DNA of 37,097 bases, taken from assembly GCA_937915475.1 (NCBI GenBank), contig CALGIR010000100.1, positions 1-37,097 on the forward strand, read 5' to 3'. Below, in pieces: positions 8,000 through 17,256 of this stretch. Both the position numbers and the translations under genes were made by a program. Numbering within the stretch: the first letter of the stretch is position 1; the number at the start of each line of letters is the position of its first letter. Origin of the DNA: an uncultured Bacteroidales bacterium (lineage in GTDB: Bacteria; Bacteroidota; Bacteroidia; Bacteroidales; Tenuifilaceae). The notes under the pieces are model-generated. The model searched no databases, was not told where the DNA came from, and saw nothing but the letters and a program-made list of their open reading frames with translations.

Positions 8000-10099
8000 T
8001 TAAATTCCAATAATGGTAAAGTCAACCCTACGGTTTTGGGCTCTACCCTCGGCGGTTCTGTTGCTAGCCTTAGGTTTAGAAAACGCGTAACCCTTTGATA
8101 TCACCCTATGTGATGAAATACCTTGTGCAATTACATACTCAGCAACGGAGAGTGCCCGCTCCGTCGAAATGCGCGTATTAATAACTGCAGAACCTACATT
8201 ATCGGTATGTCCTCCAATCTCAACCTTAACATTGGGATACTCATTTAAGAACTGGACTAGTGCATTTAACGAACGGAAAGATTCGGATTTAAGCGCAGCC
8301 TTACCCGTTTCAAAGTAGATATTTTCAATATCAACCGACTGCCCTACCTCAATTGGAGTTACATAGAAATTACGAACTATCTTACTTAAGGGTGCGGCCG
8401 AAGTTAAATCAACTGCCTCAAACCTATTGTAAAAGTTTATTACACTTGGAGTTAAATCATAGTTATTACCAATGGGTAACTTAAGAGCATATGTTGCATT
8501 CTTCTCGTCATAGGTAAAGGCTCTGGACTCAACATTATTTACGCGCATTTTAACATCAAATCCTTCCTCTAACTGTTTACCAGTTTTTGTATTGATAATT
8601 TTTCCGCTCAGTGAAACCATATTGGCATCTTCTCGCTCGGCAAATATATCCTGATTAACAACAACAAATTCCTCGTAACCAGTTAAATCAACCTTATTAT
8701 CCAATGTCTTATAGTTTTTGGCTACAACCCCCAAATTGTACGTTTCCCCAAACGAAAGGTTTACGGAGTATGCTCCTGTAGCCGGATCAAACTGAACACT
8801 GTCTACCACTTGATTATTAATTAGCAGCTTAGCCTGTGCTTCAGGCGTAATGGGAGTTAACGAATTGTTGTCGAGTAACAAGCCTTGCAGCTGAATCCAT
8901 GGAACTGACGTAACATAAAGGTTAATACTATCTTCAGTATATTCGCGTACAGCGGTAAGATCAATTTCGGTTGAAATACCATTCCAATTCTCCATCTGGG
9001 GTAAAAGGGTGTACTTCACTCCCAGCGGAAGAAGAATCTCATAGGAGGCAGAGTCTGTATTAATCTTCATCTCCAACGATTCCTCATCATTCACTAGGAT
9101 TTTACATCCAGTTTTCCCAAGCATAGGTTTTTGATTGGCTTGATTAAGCACCAAACCCGATAACTTTAGGAACGGGAAGTCTTCGAAAATTTTTATACTA
9201 AAAATATCCGATTTCCCAACCGAATTTGTTATTGAACTATAGTATGCCCAGTTCTCGTTTGCATCCTTTTTAAAATATGAATCCCAGTTTGGGGTATTTA
9301 TTGTATCGGTTACCCTAACTGGTTCCGACCAATTTTGGTAGGTATCGTCAACTCTATCGGCATAAAATATATCCAAATTCTCATGCTCATTACCATAATC
9401 AGCACTAAAATAGATACGATTTTTATCTGCTGATAAATAAGGCGATTCCATGCTCTTTGCCTTAGCTGTCTTTTTTGACCCATACTTAAGCAATTTTGGT
9501 TTGGTATAAACATTTTCCTTTAAATGGGTAGATACGTATAGCGAAAGTCGTTTGCCATTAGGAGATTTTGTGAATGCCATAAACAATTGCTTCCTATCGG
9601 GCGACATGTATGCGTTCACTACCTTACCCTTATTCATCCTTTTTAGAGCCTTTACCTTAATCGGAGTAGGTTTCCCCCACTGGTAAGGATTCTGCTTCTC
9701 AATAACAGAGAAACCAGATGTTAGCCAACGAGTACCGTTTTTATTGTAATGACCAAGAATGAGATATGACCTACCATCGTCTAAAGCAGATAGAATTGCG
9801 TTATAGCGCCCAATGTTTACCTCATTCGATAAACGAATAGCATTACCCCATGTCCCGTCTTCTTGCAATGTTGAAAACCAAATATCCTGACTATTCTCCT
9901 CACCCAATCGGTTCTCGGGATGATTTACTCTACAGAAAAAAAGCGTTTCTCCATCGCGTGAAATCACTGGGTTTATCTCAGAATACTCAGTGTTTATTGC
10001 CCTAAGATTTTGCGGTTCAAATGATGTTTGCGCACTCCCCACGGATAAACCAAGTAAAAGGGCTATAACAAACAGTGGTAATCTATGTATCCTTTTCAT
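8000..10099 (-). CDS. Exported PD40 repeat / triple regulatory-like module / OmpA C-terminal protein
   Basis: The 699-residue protein has a signal peptide at about residues 1-23 ending SVGSAQ. Residues about 30-300 hold PD40 (WD40-like propeller) repeats, seen as ISRDGETLFFCR, MSPDRKQLFMAF and LSADKNRIYFSADYG. Three tandem modules of about 93 residues follow (about 306-397, 398-492 and 493-588), each beginning L-S/Q-G and ending with G-x-x-Y-x-L and DLT; they resemble carboxypeptidase-regulatory beta sandwiches. Residues about 590-699 are an OmpA C-terminal domain with FETGKAALKSES, GGHTDNVGSA and QNRRVDF, which binds peptidoglycan. PorE of type IX secretion has a related plan with TPRs in front, absent here. 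It is probably periplasmic and works with the next two upstream genes. Confidence 0.9.
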   Translation of the reverse strand: MKRIHRLPLFVIALLLGLSVGSAQTSFEPQNLRAINTEYSEINPVISRDGETLFFCRVNHPENRLGEENSQDIWFSTLQEDGTWGNAIRLSNEVNIGRYNAILSALDDGRSYLILGHYNKNGTRWLTSGFSVIEKQNPYQWGKPTPIKVKALKRMNKGKVVNAYMSPDRKQLFMAFTKSPNGKRLSLYVSTHLKENVYTKPKLLKYGSKKTAKAKSMESPYLSADKNRIYFSADYGNEHENLDIFYADRVDDTYQNWSEPVRVTDTINTPNWDSYFKKDANENWAYYSSITNSVGKSDIFSIKIFEDFPFLKLSGLVLNQANQKPMLGKTGCKILVNDEESLEMKINTDSASYEILLPLGVKYTLLPQMENWNGISTEIDLTAVREYTEDSINLYVTSVPWIQLQGLLLDNNSLTPITPEAQAKLLINNQVVDSVQFDPATGAYSVNLSFGETYNLGVVAKNYKTLDNKVDLTGYEEFVVVNQDIFAEREDANMVSLSGKIINTKTGKQLEEGFDVKMRVNNVESRAFTYDEKNATYALKLPIGNNYDLTPSVINFYNRFEAVDLTSAAPLSKIVRNFYVTPIEVGQSVDIENIYFETGKAALKSESFRSLNALVQFLNEYPNVKVEIGGHTDNVGSAVINTRISTERALSVAEYVIAQGISSHRVISKGYAFSKPKASNRTAEGRAQNRRVDFTIIGI

Positions 10100-10228
10100 G
10101 TATTTATAGTTTATTTTTGAATTGCCACAAGGTACTCGCCAAATTATTCATCTTCCCTTTGTGAGGAACATTTCTCATGGCTCGTTTCATATCAATAGTT
10201 TGTTGAATCAAAGTAAAAGAATTAAATT

Positions 10229-11593
10229 TTACCTATAGGGCAAATATTTAGCCGTTTTAACTCTACCGAAAACTAGGTTAACACCAAGTCGAAAGTTTAG
10301 ATTAGTAAATGTAAGCGGATTTACAAGCGGAGTGAAATAGTTGTCGGCTAATACATAAATTTGGAATGGTCCTGGTTTAACCATCAACCCAAATCCAATA
10401 TTGGTTATTGTGCGCTGGTTAAATGAGCCTGTAAGCGCAACACTGAATGCCCTGCCAACTCCCTGTGTTATACCCAACGAGAAGGCTGGATAAAAACGTC
10501 TGTTGACAATGCCATAGAATTGAAAACCTACATTTGTCTGGCTGGCCAACTGATAGTTTGCAGACAGATAAAATTTTGGAGACAGCCAAGTTGTGTAGGC
10601 CTGCTCAAACTCATCATCATCAAAATTACTTCGGAAAGCATTAAGCGTTGAATCAAGATCAACGTCATCTCCGTACAGGAAATCGCCTAAAGCATCAATT
10701 CCCTGGAATGGAGAATCTCCTTTGACCTTATAGTTCATTGTGCTATCGCTCCAGTGAATGAAGCCAAGATCGCTTACAGAAAAACTAAACGAGGTTCGCT
10801 GATCATACTTATAGGTTACACCAAGTGCAAATGATGCCCCTGGATTACGGAAGCGGGTTAAATAATTTCTGAACCATTGGCTATTCGAAAAAAGGTCTCC
10901 GTTGGGCATCCCATCTTCATTTAGTGGGATACCCGCACTGTATAATGTTGCATCTGAATCAAAAACGTGGGCATACATATCCTCCTCTATGTACACATCA
11001 AGCATCTGCGGCTTTAAGTATAAACTGGACAGGCCTTGTAGCAGGCTTACCCTACCTCCAAACACCCAACTGTTAAACTCGGCTGCCATACTAAAGGTGT
11101 ACTCCCTATGCAGGTTTGCATTCAATCCAAGGTGACCAAAGTCTAGCGTTTTCCCTATAAAATAGCCATTACCTCGGATAGCCAAACTCATTAAATCTTT
11201 GGGATAAAAAAATGATAAACTATGCCTTTGCCTAACGCCAAACCAATAATCCCAATTGTAAACCTTTATTCTAAAATGAAAAAGGTCAATATCAGCATTG
11301 GCAAATAGCATATTCTTGTCCGATATTTGGCCAAGTATTTTAGAAGGACTAAGCAAATACTTTCCATTTACTTTACTGACCACTGAATTTGGGACAAAAC
11401 CGTTGTGTATCCCTTGAAAATATACTGAAGAAATACCGGGGAGACCAATGCTTATCGTATGCTCGGGTCTAACGGTTGGTTTTAGGTAGCTCGACTGAAA
11501 AACATCATCAAAAAACGGCAGCGTAAGTTCCGATTGAGCCTTAAGGCTAAATGTTGATAATGCAATGGCTATGAGTAGTAATAATCTTTTCAC
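10229..11593 (-). CDS. DUF5723-like outer-membrane beta-barrel protein
   Basis: The 454-residue protein starts with a signal peptide (MKRLLLLIAIALSTFSLKAQ) and then shows many alternating hydrophobic/polar strands with aromatic ends, such as SFALGVTYKYDQRTSFSFSV, FYLSANYQLASQTNVGFQFY and NFRLGVNLVFGR, which is typical of an outer-membrane barrel. The opening region with LPFFDDVFQSSYLKP and TISIGLPGISSVYFQG resembles the DUF5723 family of Bacteroidota; I give this from memory of the family pattern. No function is established. The start codon is GTG at 11593. It lies 18 bp after the lipoprotein gene and 129 bp before the PD40/OmpA gene, so the three probably form one unit. Confidence 0.85.
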   Translation of the reverse strand: MKRLLLLIAIALSTFSLKAQSELTLPFFDDVFQSSYLKPTVRPEHTISIGLPGISSVYFQGIHNGFVPNSVVSKVNGKYLLSPSKILGQISDKNMLFANADIDLFHFRIKVYNWDYWFGVRQRHSLSFFYPKDLMSLAIRGNGYFIGKTLDFGHLGLNANLHREYTFSMAAEFNSWVFGGRVSLLQGLSSLYLKPQMLDVYIEEDMYAHVFDSDATLYSAGIPLNEDGMPNGDLFSNSQWFRNYLTRFRNPGASFALGVTYKYDQRTSFSFSVSDLGFIHWSDSTMNYKVKGDSPFQGIDALGDFLYGDDVDLDSTLNAFRSNFDDDEFEQAYTTWLSPKFYLSANYQLASQTNVGFQFYGIVNRRFYPAFSLGITQGVGRAFSVALTGSFNQRTITNIGFGLMVKPGPFQIYVLADNYFTPLVNPLTFTNLNFRLGVNLVFGRVKTAKYLPYR

Positions 11594-11611
11594 GATTTAA
11601 AATTTTCAAAA

Positions 11612-13258
11612 TTAAAACTCTATTGTTCCTGACACAAGCATACTCATCTGTACCTGAAGATGATTTGTTGAGAGTATTTTAACATTTGCCTCTTCACCAC
11701 CTCCTGTTACCAAACGATATAGCAAAACCAGATGATCCGAATCAACGATCTGTTCATATTCCTGCTTGGTAAGAATAATTGTTGTATAAGCCGTTGTTGA
11801 GCTTACAAACTCACCATCTGCATCCAAAATCGCACTTTTAGCCAGTTCTGCCTCTTCTGGCTGACCTGTTTGCTCATTTACAAAGAAATAATAATTGGGC
11901 TGAAGCACGCCTCCCAAATCTTTCAGCGTTTCCATCTGTAAAAATATATCTAAAGGCAGCTCATTGGTGACCTTGAACTTTAGGGTAATCGAGTAGGCAT
12001 CATTAATGAAATCATAATCACTCTTAATATCTGGCCACTCCATATCCATTAAGGTATCGCCAATTTGATGCGTTTTAGCCCACCCATATAGGGGAAGGAG
12101 CAATTCAGAAACAAATGACACCTTACTGTTGCGCTTAATAAAACGGTTATGGCTAGCATCACCAAGAGTAAAATCAGCACCAAAGTTTAACTTGCTTGGG
12201 GCATCATCAAATGCATTTTCGATGTTTGAGTTGTCCTTAGTAAGTTCTAGTTCGGTTATCGCAACGTCTTCGGAGTAATCCTGAAGAAAATTAATCATAT
12301 TAATTCCTGAGAGATCTAGATCACCTGAACCTAACATACCTTCATTCGAAATTTCAAACGGAACATTGTTATTACTACAAACCTCAAAACGGGTAAAATC
12401 AATGCCTATGGGAAGTCCATAACTGTTCTCAAACTTAAAGTTAATTTGAGGCTGAGCAAAGTGCTGATCTGCAAAAACAGTTGAATTAAATGCGCTTATC
12501 TGATAGGTCTGATCGGATATACTTAATGTTTCGTTAACCTTCCCTTGAATAAGTTCATAATCGGGGTCATTGAAATTAATATTAAGATCTAGGTTTCCTG
12601 AATAATTTGAGGAAGAAAGGTTTTCTTTTATCGTCAGATCAAGGGTTACCATAAAAGTATTATAGGTATCGCCACCCTCATCGTGAAGCAATAGCGTATA
12701 ATTATCCAGCGGACGAGTATCGCTAATGTTGCTGGAGAATACCTGCAAGTCGAAATTTCTGGTATAAGCCATCTCGTCTGTTTTTAGGGAGGTAATCGTT
12801 AATGTACCGTAAACTCGATGATGGTAGTTATTTTGCATTTCTAGTGACATTGTACCCGAAATAAAATCAATTAGTCTAATTTCCGCACCAGTTACAATTT
12901 GATATGCTTGGGTTAGATCCTTTTGAATGCTAATTTCCCCAAAACCTGGAGCTAAAGGTTCACTGATTGTTAAGGGAAAAGTAGTACCCACAAGTTGGAA
13001 CTCCTCTGTTGCTTTTGTAAAATCAAGCGTATCGCGAAATGCCATAAAAAACACTCCCGAAGGAGGGTCTTCCTCAACCAGGGAGTTTGAACCGCCTCTC
13101 TCTACAATATCTTTAAAAGTTATAGTAGAGTTTAGGACTGGTAAAGCCCATGATTGCGATGTTGGCTCCATACCAAAGTCCTTATAGTCATCAGCATCCC
13201 AGCATGAGACCAATAAAACAGAAGCAAACAGCAGCCAAAATATCTTTTTAATTCTCAT
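11612..13258 (-). CDS. Large uncharacterised lipoprotein
   Basis: I do not recognise the family. The 548-residue protein has a lipoprotein signal with the lipobox LVSC, making Cys19 the likely lipidated residue, followed by WDADDYKDFGM. The mature part is rich in Ser, Thr, Asn and Asp and in alternating beta-strand patterns, with stretches such as FDLQVFSSNISDT and LDLNINFNDPDYELIQG; no enzyme motif is visible. It looks like a surface-exposed or periplasmic-face beta-sandwich protein. It heads a three-gene group with a barrel and a peptidoglycan-binding OmpA protein, and it has a good promoter upstream (13302-13333). Confidence 0.85.
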   Translation of the reverse strand: MRIKKIFWLLFASVLLVSCWDADDYKDFGMEPTSQSWALPVLNSTITFKDIVERGGSNSLVEEDPPSGVFFMAFRDTLDFTKATEEFQLVGTTFPLTISEPLAPGFGEISIQKDLTQAYQIVTGAEIRLIDFISGTMSLEMQNNYHHRVYGTLTITSLKTDEMAYTRNFDLQVFSSNISDTRPLDNYTLLLHDEGGDTYNTFMVTLDLTIKENLSSSNYSGNLDLNINFNDPDYELIQGKVNETLSISDQTYQISAFNSTVFADQHFAQPQINFKFENSYGLPIGIDFTRFEVCSNNNVPFEISNEGMLGSGDLDLSGINMINFLQDYSEDVAITELELTKDNSNIENAFDDAPSKLNFGADFTLGDASHNRFIKRNSKVSFVSELLLPLYGWAKTHQIGDTLMDMEWPDIKSDYDFINDAYSITLKFKVTNELPLDIFLQMETLKDLGGVLQPNYYFFVNEQTGQPEEAELAKSAILDADGEFVSSTTAYTTIILTKQEYEQIVDSDHLVLLYRLVTGGGEEANVKILSTNHLQVQMSMLVSGTIEF

Positions 13259-13301
13259 GGTTATCTTAATTTTTAGGTTTTATGGTACTAATAGAGCGCT
13301 T

Positions 13302-13333
13302 TAAAGGTAACACACTTTAATGTTTTATAACAA
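13302..13333 (-). promoter_or_regulatory. Bacteroidota-type promoter for the outer-membrane trio
   Basis: On the minus strand TTG (13333-13331) is separated by 21 bases from TACCTTTA (13309-13302), one mismatch from the TAnnTTTG -7 element. The lipoprotein ATG is about 44 bases downstream of the -7 element. Confidence 0.6.
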
Positions 13334-13374
13334 TATTTGCTGCATTTTGTTGTACTAATTGCTTATAATGAATA

Positions 13375-13396
13375 AAGGGCTGCTAAAGCAGCCCTT
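13375..13396 (-). terminator. Terminator after the PpiD-like gene
   Basis: A 10-bp perfect stem (AAGGGCTGCT / AGCAGCCCTT) with a 2-base centre, read as a 4-base loop in practice, lies 35 bases past the stop of the PpiD-like gene. On the minus strand it runs into UUUAUUCAUU. It closes the long minus-strand run that begins at mfd. Confidence 0.8.
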
Positions 13397-13430
13397 CATT
13401 TATTCTTTATAAAATACAGCTATTTTGTTG

Positions 13431-15539
13431 CTAGAAAAATTTTGAACGCCTGTCCTTAATCATTGCACCTTCCTTAACTGCTTCGTAAGTCTCACGAAAT
13501 GAACGAGAGTTATACTGACCAACCAAACGTTGTTTCTCTGAGTCAATATCACCTTCATCAATATTTACGGCAGTAACCGATAGCAGATAAACGCCTGAAT
13601 TCCCCTTAATGGGGCCTGCAATATCACCCTCTGATGCACCAACTGCTGCTGCAATGACCGCAGGTTCAAACCCAACGGAAGGCAACGAAAATGAAGCAAA
13701 TGAGATACGGGTTGCATTTTGAACTGGAAGTGAAAGTTTTACTGAAATATCATCAATTGATGCTGAATTATCCTTTGCTGAACTAAAGTCCTGTAAAAGT
13801 ATTTCGGCCTTTTTATCCTTTATTACCTCAGCTCTTATCTGATCTTTAACTTGTTCAATAGGAGCAACACCTTGCTCTTTAACTGATTTTAAGGTAGCTA
13901 CAATAAAGTTGTCGCCAAATTCAAATACGGGTGAAACCTCTTTTGCTTTTGACTTATATGCCCATCGAATCATCTCCCTTGGGCTCTCTAGCCCTGCTAT
14001 ACTCCTATCAGCCTCTTTCAGGTTTGAGGCAAGTCGTTTAGCCAATTTCTGCTCTTGAACAGCATCAATAAACTTATCGTAGGTGTTATGTAATCCCGCA
14101 AATTCACTGGCTTTCTGGTAAATAGCTTGATAGGTTCTTGTGCTAGGAACAACGTCTCTTTCGAGTACAGCAATCTGAACTTTTTTAGCTGGTACACCTT
14201 TATCGAGAATTTCGATAATGTGAAACCCGAACTGTGACTCAACAAGTACTATGTCGCCTTTTTTACCTTCAAAACAAGCATCGTTAAAAGGTTTAACCAT
14301 CGCCCCGTCATTGAACCATCCCAAATCACCACCATTAGAGGCTGAACCTGGATCTTGGGAATGCTCCTCGGCAAGCTCTGCAAAATTGCGATTACGTTTA
14401 GCCACAGCCAAAAGACTATCGGATTTTGCCTTTGCATCATTATAGTCTTCTTGCGTATTACCCTCAGGGCCAATCAAAATGTGGCGGGCCTTAACAGAAT
14501 CAGGTAGCTGTGCAATCTGTACCAAATAAGCTATTTTGTAAGAATTATCATTAAAAATTGGGCCAAGGGTATCGCCAACATTAGCACTAAACGCCCATTG
14601 GTCAATCTTTTCATTTGGGAATTCTCCCTTTTTGAAGAAAGAGTCATCAAAAGGAATATCGGAATTTAAATTTGTAAACTGAACAGGATCCACTGCAGTT
14701 ACAAAATCATTCTTAATCTCATTGATCCATTTCTCTGCAGCAACATAATCGTCTTGTGACGGGTTTATGGGAAAAACCACATATTCAACATCTCTGGCAG
14801 CCTGCTGCTCAAACTCGTTTTTATGCTTGTTATAATACGATTTAATCTCACTGTCAGAAACGGTAATAGTTGAATCGTTAATTGTTGAGTACCTGCCAAC
14901 CAGATAGCTAAAGTCAACCCTTTTGCTTCTGCTCTCCAACGACTGCTGTGCTTGTAAGTTTGTAACTGCAAGTCCTTTACCTACTAAATTATTGTACTTG
15001 GTAAAAAGCCTGTCGCGAATTATTAATGACTCAAGATAAAGCCAAACCTGTTTTTGTAATCCCGATGGATCGGCCTCCATATTCTTAAGAAACTGAACAA
15101 CCATAGTAGGATCAACCTCACCTGTTTGCCTGTCTCCAAACTCTTGCCTAATTATGGGATGTATATTTCTACCTTGAACCAGGTCAAATAGTTCTTCAGT
15201 TGAAACAGCAATGCCAAGACTTTTGTATTTATCACCAAGTACATGTTCCCGTACCATCTCATTCCAAACCTCTTCTCTAATACTTTCCATGGTTTGTTCA
15301 TCAAGTGCTGATTGTCTTCGCGAAGCCTTGTTTAGCTCTGTTAAGTAATCAACGCGCTCCTGGTAATTTTGGTAGGGTATCGAATTACCATCTATCTCTG
15401 CAATCTCAAACTGATTACGAGTAAAGAGTGAACCTCCCGATCCGAATAAATCGCCAAGAATAAAAGCTAATAATGCCAGTCCGATAACCACTGCAACTAG
15501 CGTTCCTGCGCGATTTCTAAGTTTCTCTAGTGTTGCCAT
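13431..15539 (-). CDS. ppiD: PpiD-like membrane-anchored peptidyl-prolyl isomerase/chaperone
   Basis: The 702-residue protein has one N-terminal membrane helix (about residues 13-32, AVVIGLALLAFILGDLF) after a short basic start, a SurA-N-like helical chaperone region, and a parvulin domain from about residue 348 with VKARHIL, FAELAEEHSQDPGSASNGGDLGWF and SQFGFHIIEI. This is the PpiD layout; soluble SurA would have a cleaved signal peptide. PpiD folds proteins leaving the Sec translocon at the periplasmic face. Distance to the upstream CNNM gene is 170 bp, larger than elsewhere in the run, and a motif shared with another gap of the run lies there (15585-15599), so it may have its own promoter. 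Confidence 0.9.
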   Translation of the reverse strand: MATLEKLRNRAGTLVAVVIGLALLAFILGDLFGSGGSLFTRNQFEIAEIDGNSIPYQNYQERVDYLTELNKASRRQSALDEQTMESIREEVWNEMVREHVLGDKYKSLGIAVSTEELFDLVQGRNIHPIIRQEFGDRQTGEVDPTMVVQFLKNMEADPSGLQKQVWLYLESLIIRDRLFTKYNNLVGKGLAVTNLQAQQSLESRSKRVDFSYLVGRYSTINDSTITVSDSEIKSYYNKHKNEFEQQAARDVEYVVFPINPSQDDYVAAEKWINEIKNDFVTAVDPVQFTNLNSDIPFDDSFFKKGEFPNEKIDQWAFSANVGDTLGPIFNDNSYKIAYLVQIAQLPDSVKARHILIGPEGNTQEDYNDAKAKSDSLLAVAKRNRNFAELAEEHSQDPGSASNGGDLGWFNDGAMVKPFNDACFEGKKGDIVLVESQFGFHIIEILDKGVPAKKVQIAVLERDVVPSTRTYQAIYQKASEFAGLHNTYDKFIDAVQEQKLAKRLASNLKEADRSIAGLESPREMIRWAYKSKAKEVSPVFEFGDNFIVATLKSVKEQGVAPIEQVKDQIRAEVIKDKKAEILLQDFSSAKDNSASIDDISVKLSLPVQNATRISFASFSLPSVGFEPAVIAAAVGASEGDIAGPIKGNSGVYLLSVTAVNIDEGDIDSEKQRLVGQYNSRSFRETYEAVKEGAMIKDRRSKFF

Positions 15540-15709
15540 TTAAAATTAATATTAGTTCAATATTTCCATGTTTTTAAGGCTACGAATATAGCTATTTTAG
15601 TGCTCAGCATAAAGTCTTAGCATACTTTTTAAGCATAAATTAAAAAAATATAAGAGAATTGAACACTCTACATGACTGTACACGCATGTTTGCTGAGGAT
15701 AACTGTGGT

Positions 15710-16984
15710 TTATCTATCTTCTTTAGAAAGGATGGTGAGGTGTAAAAGGTCTATGCGAGTTCCGTCCATTTTAGCTACCTTAATCCTAAAGTTATCAATA
15801 TCAATAACCTCTTCTGGCTTTGGTATATTTTGGAATTTGTTGATTATAAATCCTGCAATGGTATCATACTCCTCCGATTCGGGAATATTTAATTTGTATT
15901 TCTCGTTTAGATAGTCAACCTCAAGCCTACCTGATAGTATATACTCGTTCTCGGTAAGCTGTTTTTCAACAAAATCATCTTGGTCATGCTCATCATCTAT
16001 CTCTCCAATAATCTCCTCAATAATATCTTCGATGGTAACCAATCCTGCGGTTCCTCCAAACTCATCAACCACAACAGCAATGCTATGCTGCTCCTTTATA
16101 AAAGATGTTAGGAGTTTATGAGCTAGCATTGTTTCGGGTACAAAATCGATTTTTATGAGCTTTGATTTAATGCTTTGGGGCTTTTTAAATAAATCTTTAC
16201 TGTTTATGTAACCCGTAATGTTATCGATACTTTTCTCGTAAACAGGAATTCTTGAGTAATTAGTCCTTATAAACTTCTCTTTCAACTCCTGTATACTACT
16301 ATTAACACTAATAGCCTCAATATCTATTCGAGGGATCATGCACATTCGAACCTTAATCTCGCTAAAGTCAAGTGCATTCTGAAACATTTTTATATCATGC
16401 TCATGGTTTGCGTCCTCGCCCTCGGTAACATGGGCTTCGCCAACAAAATTATCAAGGTCAACTTTCCCAAATATCTGCTGCTGATTGCCAATTGATATTT
16501 CTTGTCTTAAAACATGTTTAATAATGCCTACCGATAACCATGTGGAAAACTTGCTAATTGGATACAAAATCACGTAGAAAAAAAGCACTGGTAGCGCTAG
16601 AAAATTTAGAAAGACATTGGGATGAACTCTAAAAAGTGACTTGGGCAAAAACTCAGCCGTAACAAGTATTATGGCAGTACTAATAATGGTTTGCACTAAT
16701 AATAAAACTATTCCACCCGAAATGTGTGGCTCAAGAAAAGTTCCAAGCATTTTAGCCATTTCGATACCATATACAACCAGTGCAATGCTATTTCCAACAA
16801 GCATTGTGGCTATGTACTGACTAGGGTTTCGGGTGAAGATGCTTACAATTCGCGAGGCAAAGGTGCCCTGCTTTCGGTCAATCTCAATGCGTAACTTGTT
16901 TGCGGAAACAAAGGCTATCTCCATTCCTGAGAAAAGTGCCGAAAAAAGAATTGATAATCCTATTATTGTCGGGTTATAGCCCAT
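15710..16984 (-). CDS. CNNM/CBS-pair/CorC-HlyC domain membrane protein
   Basis: The 424-residue protein belongs to the CNNM/CorC (hemolysin C) family associated with magnesium or other cation transport. Residues about 1-190 form the DUF21/CNNM membrane domain (SALFSGMEIAFVSANKLRIE is its characteristic first helix), about 200-330 a CBS-domain pair with MCMIPRIDIEAISV, SRIPVYEKSIDNITGYI and VVVDEFGGTAGLVTIEDIIE, and about 345-424 the C-terminal CorC_HlyC domain. GldE of gliding Bacteroidota is a relative, but nothing here shows gliding. In this operon it lies between a small membrane protein (7 bp) and the PpiD-like gene. Confidence 0.93.
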   Translation of the reverse strand: MGYNPTIIGLSILFSALFSGMEIAFVSANKLRIEIDRKQGTFASRIVSIFTRNPSQYIATMLVGNSIALVVYGIEMAKMLGTFLEPHISGGIVLLLVQTIISTAIILVTAEFLPKSLFRVHPNVFLNFLALPVLFFYVILYPISKFSTWLSVGIIKHVLRQEISIGNQQQIFGKVDLDNFVGEAHVTEGEDANHEHDIKMFQNALDFSEIKVRMCMIPRIDIEAISVNSSIQELKEKFIRTNYSRIPVYEKSIDNITGYINSKDLFKKPQSIKSKLIKIDFVPETMLAHKLLTSFIKEQHSIAVVVDEFGGTAGLVTIEDIIEEIIGEIDDEHDQDDFVEKQLTENEYILSGRLEVDYLNEKYKLNIPESEEYDTIAGFIINKFQNIPKPEEVIDIDNFRIKVAKMDGTRIDLLHLTILSKEDR

Positions 16985-16991
16985 TTACTTA

Positions 16992-17189
16992 TTAAGAGTT
17001 TTGGTTTGATGTTAACTGTTTTCGCTTATGCCGCCTAAGCACAAACATAAGAACAGCAACTACAGAAAGGATAAAGAACATATAACTCTGACTAAATCCC
17101 ACTTTTAATGTTGAATAAACCCCAAATCCGATACATATTAAGGCTAAAATAATCCAAATAACCTCCATTACAACTGCTAACTTGCTCAT
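16992..17189 (-). CDS. Small two-helix membrane protein
   Basis: The 65-residue protein has two hydrophobic helices (about residues 7-26 and 33-50) joined by a short loop with GFSQSYM, and a basic tail RRHKRKQ, which would stay in the cytoplasm. I recognise no family. It sits 67 bp after lptC and only 7 bp before the CNNM gene, so coding is supported by tight spacing and by a membrane-protein composition. A role with LptC or the CNNM protein is possible but is only inferred from position. Confidence 0.75.
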   Translation of the reverse strand: MSKLAVVMEVIWIILALICIGFGVYSTLKVGFSQSYMFFILSVVAVLMFVLRRHKRKQLTSNQNS

Positions 17190-17256
17190 ACCCTTTCAGA
17201 TTTATTTTAAGTATAAATATAGCTATTTTAAAAACACCAAACCTTCGATTAACTTC

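Noticed and set aside
10104..10190. 28-codon open frame (minus strand) between the barrel and PD40/OmpA genes, starting MKRAMRNVPHKGK
   Set aside because: Short, no ribosome-binding site or recognisable pattern; an open frame this short is expected by chance.
8000..13258. Reading the outer-membrane trio as a type IX secretion locus
   Set aside because: Only the PD40/OmpA plan resembles PorE; no PorK-N, Sov, PorV-certain gene or cargo with a C-terminal sorting domain is present.
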